DNA from: an uncultured Clostridia bacterium
GTDB taxonomy: Bacteria > Bacillota_A > Clostridia > Oscillospirales > Acutalibacteraceae
Reading direction: 5' to 3'
Assembly: GCA_944380625.1 (NCBI GenBank)
Contig: CALWIE010000144.1
Coordinates: forward strand, 1 to 5,758
DNA length: 5,758 bases
Shown here in pieces: positions 1 to 5,755 of the stretch (positions are counted from its first letter, which is position 1; every line of letters begins with the position of its first letter). The translations under genes were made by a program, and so were the position numbers. The notes beneath the pieces were generated by a model that did no database searches, was not told where the DNA came from, and saw only the letters and a program-made list of their open reading frames with translations.

Positions 1-716
1 CGGTGATCGCCAATGCCGCCCGGGAGCCGGAGATCGGTGATCTGGCCGCCTACTTGAACCGCTGCGGCGGGCGCATCTACGGCGCCGGGGAGAGCTGCGT
101 GATCGTGGACGGGGTCAAAGAGCTCTATGGCGCCGAACACCGGGTCATGCCCGACCGGATCGTCACCGCCACCTACATGGCGGCTGCCGCCGTCACAGGG
201 GGGAACATCACCCTTCGGGATGTGGACAACGCCCACATCCTGCCCATGCTCTCCCCCTTTGAGGAGTCCGGCTGCGAGGTGCGGCAGCTGGGGGGCGCCC
301 TGAACATCATGGGCGCCCGGCGGGTGAACCCTGTGCGCCACCTCCGCACCATGCGCTACCCGGGCTTCGCCACCGACGCCCAGCCGATGGTCATGGCCAT
401 GGCGGCGGTGGGGCGGGGCACCAGCATCTTTGTGGAGAACGTGTTTGAAAACCGCTACAAGCACGCGGAGTAGCGCCAGCGCATGGGCGCCCGGATCAAG
501 GGGGAGGGCAAAGGGGGCATCGTAGAAGGGGGGGAGCGGCTCTCGGGTGCCCCGGTGGTGTCCCACGCGCTGCGGGGCGGGGCGGCGCTCGTGGTGGCAG
601 GCCTGGCGGCCAAGGGCCGCACCGAGGTCAGCGGCGCCCAGTACATCCGCCGGGGCTATGAGGACCTGGCAGGTTCCCTGGCGGCCCTGGGGGCCCGCAT
701 CCGGGAAGAGGACTGA
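1..716 (+). pseudogene. murA: UDP-N-acetylglucosamine 1-carboxyvinyltransferase (MurA), 3' part, interrupted by in-frame TAG
   Basis: MurA transfers enolpyruvate from PEP to UDP-GlcNAc in the cytoplasm, the first committed step of peptidoglycan synthesis. The gene enters from the left edge; about 237 codons are visible of a usual ~420, so the N-terminal Lys and Cys of the active site lie outside. Family signatures in order are NAAREPEI (12–35), the PDRI..TYMAAAAVTGG stretch, YPGFATDAQ (357–383) with the Asp equivalent to E. coli D305 at 375–377, and VFENRYKHAE (441–470). A TAG follows at 471–473. The same frame then continues with RMGARI, the LSGAPV motif and LRGGAALVVAGL, whose Arg (573–575) matches E. 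coli R397, then RGYEDL and a TGA at 714–716. Aligned to the usual ENRF.HV.E(L/F).RM motif, the TAG replaces the conserved Glu (GAG to TAG) and the next Leu/Phe position reads Arg. It could be a decayed copy, a suppressed codon or a sequence error. The MurA identity is near certain; functional status is unknown. Confidence 0.88.
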
Positions 717-726
717 AAAAACAAGG

Positions 727-736
727 AAAGGAGGGG
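727..736 (+). promoter_or_regulatory. Ribosome binding site fixing the TTG start of divIB
   Basis: AAAGGAGGGG is a near-perfect Shine-Dalgarno sequence ending 5 bases before TTG at 742–744. The frame remains open upstream to an ATG at 547, but that start lies inside murA and would give a non-homologous extension. The RBS therefore selects the TTG. Confidence 0.8.
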
Positions 737-741
737 TCAGC

Positions 742-1911
742 TTGCCCCAGAGAGGTTCACAGAAAGGCGGAAAAGGGGGGGAGGGGTTCCAGGAGTTTCC
801 CTCCCGCTCTGCCCGGGGGGAACGCTGGCCCGCCCAGTGGGAGGAGAGGGGAGCATCCCCCAAAGCCCCCTCCTCCCCGGGGAAATCCCGCCCTGCCCGG
901 GGCCGGCCCTTCCGGCCGGAGGAAAGCCCCGGCCGGTCCCCCCGGGCCAGGCCCGAGCCTCCCCGGCCCCGGCGCCCCCGGGAGCCGGAACCCCGCAAAC
1001 GCCCCCGCAAGCCCCTGGGCAAAGGGGCCCGCAGGCTCCTGCTGGGGATCACCCTGCTGGTGATGGCGGCGGTCACGGCGGCCCTGTGCGTGTTCCTGCT
1101 GTTTAAGATCCGCCTGATCCAGGTCACCGGGGACCCGGTGTACGCCGCCTCGGAGATCCTGGACCTCTGCGGGTTTAAGGAGGGGGAAAACCTGGTGTTC
1201 CTGGTCACCAAGGGCAAGGAGGAACTGCTGGAGGAAAAGCTTCCCTACATCGAGGAGGCCCAGATCCGCCGCAACTTCCCCAGCACCCTGGAGATCCACA
1301 TCATCGCCGCCCAACAGGCGGCCTGCGTGGCCGGGGGCGGCCAGTGGTATCTGGTGAGCGGCTCCGGAAAGCTCCTGGAGGAGGTCGCCCAGCCCCCCGA
1401 AGGGGTCATGGAGGTGACGGGCGTGACCCTCAAGGACCCGGTCCTGGGGCAGCCGGTCCAGGCCGAGGACGAGAACGCCCTGGGGGCCCTCCGGGAGATC
1501 CTGGGGTCCCTGAAGGAGCTGGGCTGCGCCGGGGATTTCACCTCCCTGGACCTGACGGACCTGTACAACATCACCATGCTGTACCAGGACAGGATCCTGT
1601 TCCAGCTGGGCAGCACCGTGGAGCTGGCCTATAAGATGGACTTGGCCATGAGCAAGGTGCTCCCCCAGATGGACGGGGACGAGACCGGGGTTTTAGACCT
1701 CTCCCTGGCGGCCGATGTGAAGCGCGCCTACTTTACAGAGGGCCTCATAGAGGCGACGCCCGCTCCCTCCCAGGGGGAGGAGGCCTCCGGGGAGAGCTCT
1801 GAGGAGAGTTCTGAGGAGAGCGGGGAAGAGACCTCCTCCGAAAGCTCCGAAGGGGAGGACAGCTCCCAGGACCGGGGCGGGGACATCCCCAACAGCATCT
1901 ACCAGGGATAA
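742..1911 (+). CDS. divIB: Cell division protein FtsQ/DivIB with POTRA domain
   Basis: Predicted bitopic membrane protein of the divisome (DivIB/FtsQ), which in Firmicutes works with FtsL and DivIC in septal wall synthesis. The TTG start gives 389 residues. Residues 1–96 form a disordered cytoplasmic tail very rich in Arg, Pro, Gly and Lys. One membrane segment spans about 97–121. A POTRA-like domain follows at about 122–190: it opens [12 protein letters not shown] and ends in an [12 protein letters not shown] motif, the typical 'R.wP..l.I.v.e' signature. A beta-type extracellular region covers ~190–335. The C-terminal tail (~341–379) is almost entirely Glu, Ser, Gly and Asp. The POTRA signature and the position between murA and ftsZ support the call; overall sequence conservation in this family is low. 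It starts 25 bases after murA and probably shares its transcript. FtsQ and DivIB are alternative names for the same family. Confidence 0.87.
   Translation: MPQRGSQKGGKGGEGFQEFPSRSARGERWPAQWEERGASPKAPSSPGKSRPARGRPFRPEESPGRSPRARPEPPRPRRPREPEPRKRPRKPLGKGARRLLLGITLLVMAAVTAALCVFLLFKIRLIQVTGDPVYAASEILDLCGFKEGENLVFLVTKGKEELLEEKLPYIEEAQIRRNFPSTLEIHIIAAQQAACVAGGGQWYLVSGSGKLLEEVAQPPEGVMEVTGVTLKDPVLGQPVQAEDENALGALREILGSLKELGCAGDFTSLDLTDLYNITMLYQDRILFQLGSTVELAYKMDLAMSKVLPQMDGDETGVLDLSLAADVKRAYFTEGLIEATPAPSQGEEASGESSEESSEESGEETSSESSEGEDSSQDRGGDIPNSIYQG
1792..1827 (+). repeat. Three 12-base tandem repeats coding Glu/Ser tail of DivIB
   Basis: Units 1792–1803 (GAGAGCTCTGAG), 1804–1815 (one base different) and 1816–1827 (more diverged) lie head to tail and in frame. 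They encode ESSE, ESSE and ESGE. The following codons continue the same Glu/Ser composition. Replication slippage is a likely source of length variation between strains. Confidence 0.7.
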
Positions 1912-1969
1912 ATGCTCAATTTCCCCGGAAGGCACCTAGCAAATTTTGCCAAATCCAGCAGGGGAGAGT

Positions 1970-2007
1970 CCGGGCCCTGGAAAAGTTTGATTTCGCCCCG
2001 GTTTTTT
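1970..2007 (+). terminator. Candidate rho-independent terminator after divIB
   Basis: CCGGG (1970–1974) can pair with CCCGG (1997–2001), immediately followed by six T (2002–2007). An inner GAAA (1980–1983)/TTTC (1991–1994) pairing would extend the hairpin. The outer stem is short and the stem is interrupted, so termination may be partial. If real, it would separate ftsZ transcription from the murA–divIB transcript. Confidence 0.4.
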
Positions 2008-2024
2008 CAAGAAATTCCTTGAAA
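2005..2024 (+). repeat. Inverted repeat in the ftsZ leader
   Basis: TTTCAAG (2005–2011) and CTTGAAA (2018–2024) are perfect 7-base inverted arms around a 6-base centre. The element lies between the candidate terminator T-run and the promoter-like boxes of ftsZ. It could be an operator for a dimeric regulator or part of a terminator structure; nothing here identifies the regulator. Confidence 0.4.
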
Positions 2025-2030
2025 TTTCCC

Positions 2031-2059
2031 TGGAAAAGTGATAGATTATACCATATAGA
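2031..2059 (+). promoter_or_regulatory. Candidate sigma-A promoter for ftsZ
   Basis: TGGAAA (2031–2036) and TATAGA (2054–2059) each match the -35 and -10 consensus at 4 of 6 positions, with a 17-base spacer. An alternative pair is TTGAAA (2019–2024) with TAGATT (2042–2047), also 17 bases apart. The stretch 2002–2120 is markedly AT-rich against a GC-rich background, which supports promoter activity somewhere here; the exact boxes are uncertain. The whole 224-base gap 1912–2135 shows no gene. Confidence 0.35.
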
Positions 2060-2135
2060 AAATTCGAAAAAATGTAATGCCATCGGCTTTACACTTATAG
2101 ATTGCACAGCCGTAGAAAGCCAAGGAGGAAATAAC

Positions 2136-3281
2136 ATGCCTTTTGAAGTTGACAACCTGCTCGATGAAACTCCTCAGAAAATAAAAGTGATCGGCGTGGG
2201 CGGCGGCGGCGGCAACGCCGTAAACCGCATTGCCAGCGCCGGCGTGCGCAGCGTGGAGCTGGTGTGCATGAACACCGATAAACAGGCCCTGCAGCGCTCC
2301 CAGGCCTCGGTGAAGATCCAGCTGGGCGAAAAACTGACCCAGGGCCGGGGCGCCGGCTCCAAGCCCGAGGTGGGCGAAAAGGCCGCCGACGAGAGCCGGG
2401 AGGCCATCGCCAGCGAGCTCAAGGACGCGGACATGGTCTTCATCACCGCCGGCATGGGCGGCGGCACCGGCACCGGCGCCGCTCCCAAGGTGGCCCAGAT
2501 CGCCCGGGAGCAGGGCGCTCTCACCGTGGGCATTGTCACCAAGCCCTTCGCCTTTGAGGGCCGCCGCCGCATGGAGCAGGCCGAAAAGGGCATTGCCGCC
2601 CTGCGGGAGCATGTGGACTCCCTGGTGGTCATCCCCAACGAGCGCCTGAAGCTGGTTAGCGAGGAGCGCATCACCCTGGCCAACGCCTTCACCGTGGCCG
2701 ACGACGTGCTGCGCCAGGGCGTGCAGAGCATCTCCGACTTGATCCAGCTGCCCGGCATTGTCAACCTGGACTTTGAGGACGTGAAGTCCGTCATGCAGAA
2801 CGCGGGCTACGCCCACATGGGTGTGGGCCACGCCTCCGGCAAGGACAAGGCCGAGCAGGCCGCCATGGCCACCATCTCCAGCCCCCTGCTGGAGACCAAG
2901 ATCGATGGCGCCCGGGGCGTCATCATCAACATCACCTCCTCCCCGGACATTGCCCTGGACGAGATCGACACCGCTTCCCAGATTGTCACCGAGCGCGCCC
3001 ACGAGGACGCCAACATCATCTGGGGCGCCACCTTCGACGAGAACATGGAGGACGAGATGTCCGTCACCGTCATCGCCACCGGTTTCCAGGGGGATGGGGA
3101 AAAGGGTGGCAAGCCCTCCCTGGACGTGGACATGGACCTGGACGACGAGGATTTCCTGAACGCCTCCGTCCCGGCTCCCGCTGAGCGGCCCTCCCGCTCC
3201 AGCGAGCCCCGGGTGGATCCCGCCGTGATCGACGACGACGACACCTTCACGGACATCATGTCCATCTTCAACCGCAAGTAA
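2136..3281 (+). CDS. ftsZ: Cell division GTPase FtsZ
   Basis: FtsZ is the tubulin-like GTPase that polymerises into the Z-ring and organises the divisome on the inner membrane face. The 381-residue product is of normal length. The nucleotide-binding loop is [12 protein letters not shown] (20–31) and the tubulin signature GGGTGTG lies at 108–114. The catalytic T7 loop is NLDFED (210–215), with Asp212 and Asp215 placed to complete the GTPase site of the next subunit. The globular core ends near residue 317. An acidic, proline- and serine-containing linker (~318–371) then leads to the conserved C-terminal peptide DIMSIFNRK (373–381), which in other bacteria docks membrane tethers such as FtsA or SepF. 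The ATG at 2136 is fixed by AAGGAGGAA (2122–2130), five bases upstream. The frame is open further upstream, but that part lies in the AT-rich leader. No ftsA precedes it, so SepF or a distant FtsA would be the anchor (inference). Confidence 0.98.
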   Translation: MPFEVDNLLDETPQKIKVIGVGGGGGNAVNRIASAGVRSVELVCMNTDKQALQRSQASVKIQLGEKLTQGRGAGSKPEVGEKAADESREAIASELKDADMVFITAGMGGGTGTGAAPKVAQIAREQGALTVGIVTKPFAFEGRRRMEQAEKGIAALREHVDSLVVIPNERLKLVSEERITLANAFTVADDVLRQGVQSISDLIQLPGIVNLDFEDVKSVMQNAGYAHMGVGHASGKDKAEQAAMATISSPLLETKIDGARGVIINITSSPDIALDEIDTASQIVTERAHEDANIIWGATFDENMEDEMSVTVIATGFQGDGEKGGKPSLDVDMDLDDEDFLNASVPAPAERPSRSSEPRVDPAVIDDDDTFTDIMSIFNRK

Positions 3282-3307
3282 AGCCTGCGGCGTCATAGCC
3301 TTGTGGG

Positions 3308-3342
3308 AAAAAGGGATCCGTGTTGACGGCATCCCTTTTTTT
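3308..3342 (+). terminator. Rho-independent terminator of ftsZ
   Basis: AAAAAGGGAT (3308–3317) pairs perfectly with ATCCCTTTTT (3331–3340). The inner CCG/CGG pairs (3318–3320 with 3327–3329) extend the stem past one bulged C, leaving the loop TGTTGA. A run of seven T (3336–3342) closes it. It lies 26 bases after the ftsZ stop codon. The stem is symmetric enough in its A and T arms to work on either strand. Confidence 0.88.
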
Positions 3343-3352
3343 ACGAAATAAA
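3323..3352 (+). promoter_or_regulatory. Candidate promoter overlapping the ftsZ terminator
   Basis: TTGACG (3323–3328), a 5 of 6 match to the -35 consensus, sits in the loop and distal arm of the terminator. AATAAA (3347–3352, 4 of 6) follows after 18 bases; TAAAAT (3349–3354, 5 of 6) follows after 20, longer than usual. The next gene begins at 3374 just past a terminator, so a promoter is needed close by, but the match is modest. Confidence 0.3.
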
Positions 3353-3373
3353 ATCATTAGGGAGGACTATCTT

Positions 3374-3763
3374 ATGAGCAAATGGATCGACGGCGTGCAC
3401 CACATCGCCCTGAAACCCACCCCGGAGCAGTACGGCAAGGTGGTGGAGTTCTACACCCAGGTCCTGGGCCTGGAGGTGAAAAAGAGCTGGGGCGACCCTG
3501 CCCAGCCCTGCATGATGGTCTCCTGCGGGGACAACAGCTGCCTGGAGATCATCCCCGTCCCGGAGAAGTCTGGTTCCGACGGCCCCCTGAACCATCTGGC
3601 CTTCGCCACCAGCAAGGTGGACGAGCTGGTGGAGCGGGTGCGCCATGCCGGTTTTGAGATCGCCGTGGAGCCCAAGGACCTGGAGCTTGCCGGCAGCCCC
3701 ATCCGCATCGCCTTCTGCTGGGGCCCCATGGGCGAGTACCTGGAATTTTTCTGGGAGAAGTGA
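3374..3763 (+). CDS. VOC family (glyoxalase/bleomycin-resistance fold) metalloprotein
   Basis: Small 129-residue cytosolic protein with the paired beta-alpha-beta-beta-beta modules of the vicinal oxygen chelate superfamily. Module 1 opens with VHHIAL (8–13) and includes FYTQVLGLEV (26–35) and CLEIIP (56–61). Module 2 opens with LNHLAFAT (72–79) and ends in GEYLEFFWE (120–128). The expected metal ligands are all present: His10, Glu58, His74 and Glu124. The fold is therefore likely catalytic, though the substrate cannot be read from sequence; family members include glyoxalase I, dioxygenases and epimerases. GGGAGGA (3360–3366) lies seven bases before the ATG and selects it over upstream starts inside the terminator. 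The next gene begins one base after this stop codon, so the two are probably translated together. Confidence 0.88.
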   Translation: MSKWIDGVHHIALKPTPEQYGKVVEFYTQVLGLEVKKSWGDPAQPCMMVSCGDNSCLEIIPVPEKSGSDGPLNHLAFATSKVDELVERVRHAGFEIAVEPKDLELAGSPIRIAFCWGPMGEYLEFFWEK

Positions 3764-3764
3764 T

Positions 3765-4295
3765 ATGGGATCCCCCGTGCGCGTAAACACAGCGGATATG
3801 GCGGCGGTGGCCCCCACCCTCCGGGCGGGGCAGCGGGTGCTGCTCTCCGGGGTGTGCTACACCTCCCGGGACGCGGCCCACAAGCGCATCACCGAAATGC
3901 TGGACCGGGGGGAGCAGCCCCCCTATGACCTGGAGGGGGCGGCCATCTATTACGCCGGCCCCACCCCTGCGCCGGAGGGGCTTCCCATCGGCTCCTGCGG
4001 GCCTACCACCAGCGGCCGCATGGACCCCTATACCCCCCGGCTTTTGGACCTGGGCCTCAAGTGCATGATCGGCAAGGGCAAACGCAGCCCAGAGGTCGTC
4101 GAGGCCATGAAGCGCAACGGTGCCGTGTATTTGTGCGCCATCGGCGGGGCCGGGGCCCTGGCTGCCCAGTGCGTCGAGAGCGCCCAGGTCATCGCCTTTG
4201 AGGACTTGGGCTGCGAGTCCGTCAAACGGCTGGTCCTCAAGGATTTCCCCCTGCTGGTGGCCATCGACAGCCAGGGGAACAGCATCGTAAAATAA
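3765..4295 (+). CDS. Class I fumarase / L(+)-tartrate dehydratase beta subunit (Fe-S hydro-lyase, C-terminal domain type)
   Basis: The 176-residue product matches the stand-alone beta subunit of two-part class I fumarases and tartrate dehydratases, which reversibly add or remove water on C4 dicarboxylates. Signature stretches are LLSGVCYTSRDAAHKR (26–41), GPTTSGRMDPYTP (79–91), MIGKGKRS (101–108), VYLCAIGGAGAL (121–132) and EDLGC.S..RL.LKDFPL.V..D..GN near the C-terminus. In class I fumarases the Thr and Arg of GPTTSxRM and the Lys of IGKG contribute to the active site (here Thr81, Arg85 and probably Lys104). The [4Fe-4S] cluster is carried by the alpha subunit, which is not adjacent: the upstream gene is the VOC protein. 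The ATG is one base past the preceding stop, with GGGAGAAG (3753–3760) inside the VOC gene as ribosome binding site. Fumarate versus tartrate or another hydroxy acid cannot be decided from this subunit. Confidence 0.9.
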   Translation: MGSPVRVNTADMAAVAPTLRAGQRVLLSGVCYTSRDAAHKRITEMLDRGEQPPYDLEGAAIYYAGPTPAPEGLPIGSCGPTTSGRMDPYTPRLLDLGLKCMIGKGKRSPEVVEAMKRNGAVYLCAIGGAGALAAQCVESAQVIAFEDLGCESVKRLVLKDFPLLVAIDSQGNSIVK

Positions 4296-4332
4296 CAGGG
4301 CCCTTCCCTGGGACGGGAAGAGCCGTTCACAG

Positions 4333-4342
4333 AAGGGAGAGG
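4333..4342 (+). promoter_or_regulatory. Ribosome binding site fixing the TTG start of the CDF gene
   Basis: AAGGGAGAGG ends five bases before TTG at 4348–4350. The next in-frame ATG (4363) would be 20 bases away, too far for this site. The short gap 4296–4332 also holds a weak CTTCCC/GGGAAG hairpin (4303–4320) without a T-run, so it is not called a terminator. Confidence 0.65.
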
Positions 4343-4347
4343 CGCCT

Positions 4348-5532
4348 TTGTTCAGCGGGATCATGAGGGCCCTGGTCCCCGGCTACGGGGAGCGGGACGA
4401 CGCCCAGGTGCGGGAAAAAAGCGGAAAAGTGGCGGGGGCGGTGGGCATCGTCACCAACCTGCTGCTGTTTGCCATCAAGCTCATGGCGGGGCTGGTCTCC
4501 GGCAGCGTGGCGGTGATGGCCGACGCCGTGAACAACCTGACCGACTCCGGCTCCTCCATTGTGATGCTGGTGGGCTTCAAGCTGGCAGGGAAACCCGCCG
4601 ATGAGAAACACCCCTTCGGCCACGCCCGCATGGAGTACCTCTCCGGTGTGATCGTCTCCTTTATCGTCCTGTTTTTGGGCCTGGAGCTGGGGATGACTTC
4701 CATTGAGAAAATCATTTCCCCCCAGGCCGCGGACTTTGGACCCCTGGCCATGGGAATCCTGGTGGTGTCGGTGCTCATCAAGCTGTGGCAGTGCTTCTTC
4801 TACCGGAGCGTGGGCAAGCAGATCCATTCGGACACGGTGTTCGCCACTTCCAGCGACAGCCTGGGGGACGCCGTCGCCACCACGGTGGTGCTCTTGGGCG
4901 CGGTGATCACCCGCCTGACCAGCCTGAACCTGGACGGGTTTTTGGGCCTGGCGGTGGCGGTGTTCATTGTGGTCTCCGGGGTGAGGCTGGTCATCGAGAC
5001 GGGCAACCCCCTGCTGGGGGTGGCTCCCGACGCGGAGCTGGTGAAGGGCATCTACGAGAAGATCCTCTCCTACGAGGGCATTTTCGGCATCCACGACCTG
5101 GCTGTCCACAACTACGGCGAGGGCAAGTGTTTCGCCTCTGTCCACTGCGAGGTCCCCGCCGAACGGGACATCATGGTCAGCCACGACATCATCGACAACA
5201 TCGAGCGGGACTTTGAGCGGGACCTGGGCATCCACCTGGTGATCCACCTGGACCCCATCGTCACCGGCGACGAGCGCACCAACCGGCTGCGGGACCAGGT
5301 GGGCAAGCTTCTCCACCTGGTCTACCCCCAGGCCTCCATGCACGATTTCCGGGTGGTGTGGGGCGTGACCCACTCCAACGTGGTCTTCGATGTGGCGGTG
5401 CCCTTCTCCTTGAAGGAAACGGACCAGCAGATCAAGGACCGGCTGGACCAAGCCGTAAAAACCCTGGACCCCACCTACCGCACCGTGGTCACCGTGGACC
5501 GGGAGGGCGTTGTCAACGAGCTGGAGAGCTGA
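4348..5532 (+). CDS. Cation diffusion facilitator transporter, probable Mn(II)-type exporter
   Basis: Predicted inner-membrane divalent metal/proton antiporter of the CDF family. The 394 residues exceed the ~300 of simple CDFs such as YiiP. Membrane segments fall at roughly 28–50, 53–77, 97–118, 131–151, 172–190 and 195–214. By alignment with E. coli YiiP, the transport (A) site is Asn62/Asp66 in helix 2 (ADAVNNLTD) and Asp170/Asp174 in helix 5 (SSDSLGD). The peripheral B site is kept as Asp85, His88 and His92 (DEKHPFGH). An N-D/D-D A site is the pattern reported for the manganese exporter MntE of Streptococcus pneumoniae, while zinc CDFs carry His; Mn specificity is inferred from this. A cytoplasmic ferredoxin-like dimerisation domain spans ~225–305, and a second, similar-looking segment spans ~312–385. 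The TTG start is chosen from the ribosome binding site at 4333–4342. It lies 52 bases after the fumarase subunit and probably shares its transcript. No metal riboswitch or operator was recognised. Confidence 0.92.
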   Translation: MFSGIMRALVPGYGERDDAQVREKSGKVAGAVGIVTNLLLFAIKLMAGLVSGSVAVMADAVNNLTDSGSSIVMLVGFKLAGKPADEKHPFGHARMEYLSGVIVSFIVLFLGLELGMTSIEKIISPQAADFGPLAMGILVVSVLIKLWQCFFYRSVGKQIHSDTVFATSSDSLGDAVATTVVLLGAVITRLTSLNLDGFLGLAVAVFIVVSGVRLVIETGNPLLGVAPDAELVKGIYEKILSYEGIFGIHDLAVHNYGEGKCFASVHCEVPAERDIMVSHDIIDNIERDFERDLGIHLVIHLDPIVTGDERTNRLRDQVGKLLHLVYPQASMHDFRVVWGVTHSNVVFDVAVPFSLKETDQQIKDRLDQAVKTLDPTYRTVVTVDREGVVNELES

Positions 5533-5533
5533 G

Positions 5534-5633
5534 CCGCCCGTCCTGTACGAATCCAGCGCCGCGCAGGCGAGCCAGCGGTTCGCATAGGCGTGAGCGCCAG
5601 CTCACCGCCCCAGAGCGCGAAGAAAAGCTCTCT
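5534..5633 (+). repeat. Structured direct repeat, copy 1
   Basis: This 100-base unit begins CCGCCCGTCCTGTACGAATC two bases after the transporter stop codon and is repeated at 5656–5755 with one mismatch (G at 5556, A at 5678). It holds several potential hairpins: CGCC/GGCG (5557–5569); GCGAGCC/GGTTCGC (5567–5583, one G·U pair); GGCGTGAGC/GCTCACCGCC (5587–5609, one bulged C); and AGAGC/GCTCT (5612–5631). The first two overlap. There is no T-run, so it is not a standard terminator, and no open frame on either strand looks like a known protein. It may be a dispersed intergenic element; orientation is arbitrary. Confidence 0.85.
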
Positions 5634-5655
5634 GGCCGGCTTTCGTCGAAAAAGT

Positions 5656-5755
5656 CCGCCCGTCCTGTACGAATCCAACGCCGCGCAGGCGAGCCAGCGG
5701 TTCGCATAGGCGTGAGCGCCAGCTCACCGCCCCAGAGCGCGAAGAAAAGCTCTCT
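5656..5755 (+). repeat. Structured direct repeat, copy 2
   Basis: Second copy of the unit at 5534–5633, 99 of 100 bases identical, at a period of 122 bases. The 22-base spacer 5634–5655 contains the palindrome TTTCGTCGAAA (5641–5651). The last three bases of the window (TGC) differ from the start of that spacer (GGC), so the right flank may diverge. The array may continue beyond the window edge. The stretch 5533–5758 contains no gene that I can support. Confidence 0.85.

Noticed and set aside
547..741. Upstream extension of divIB to the ATG at 547
   Set aside because: It overlaps the murA 3' end in another frame and has no homology; the strong ribosome binding site at 727–736 points to TTG 742.
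2019..2135. Upstream extension of ftsZ to a TTG at 2019
   Set aside because: It translates the AT-rich leader; AAGGAGGAA before ATG 2136 and the normal FtsZ N-terminus fix the start.
2046..3332. Long 428-codon open frame antisense to ftsZ
   Set aside because: It mirrors ftsZ codon structure in GC-rich DNA, gives low-complexity Gly/His/Val/Asp protein, and has no recognisable domain.
4303..4320. Terminator between the fumarase subunit and CDF genes
   Set aside because: CTTCCC/GGGAAG is only six pairs with no T-run, and overlaps the leader close to the next ribosome binding site.
4327..5451. 374-codon antisense open frame opposite the CDF gene
   Set aside because: Low-complexity His/Gln/Asp/Val product with no family signature; the + strand has a clear membrane transporter.
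5475..5707. Small minus-strand open frames across the tandem repeat
   Set aside because: They overlap in different frames and read through repeated hairpin-forming DNA, with no ribosome binding site or domain; best explained as chance frames in a repeat.
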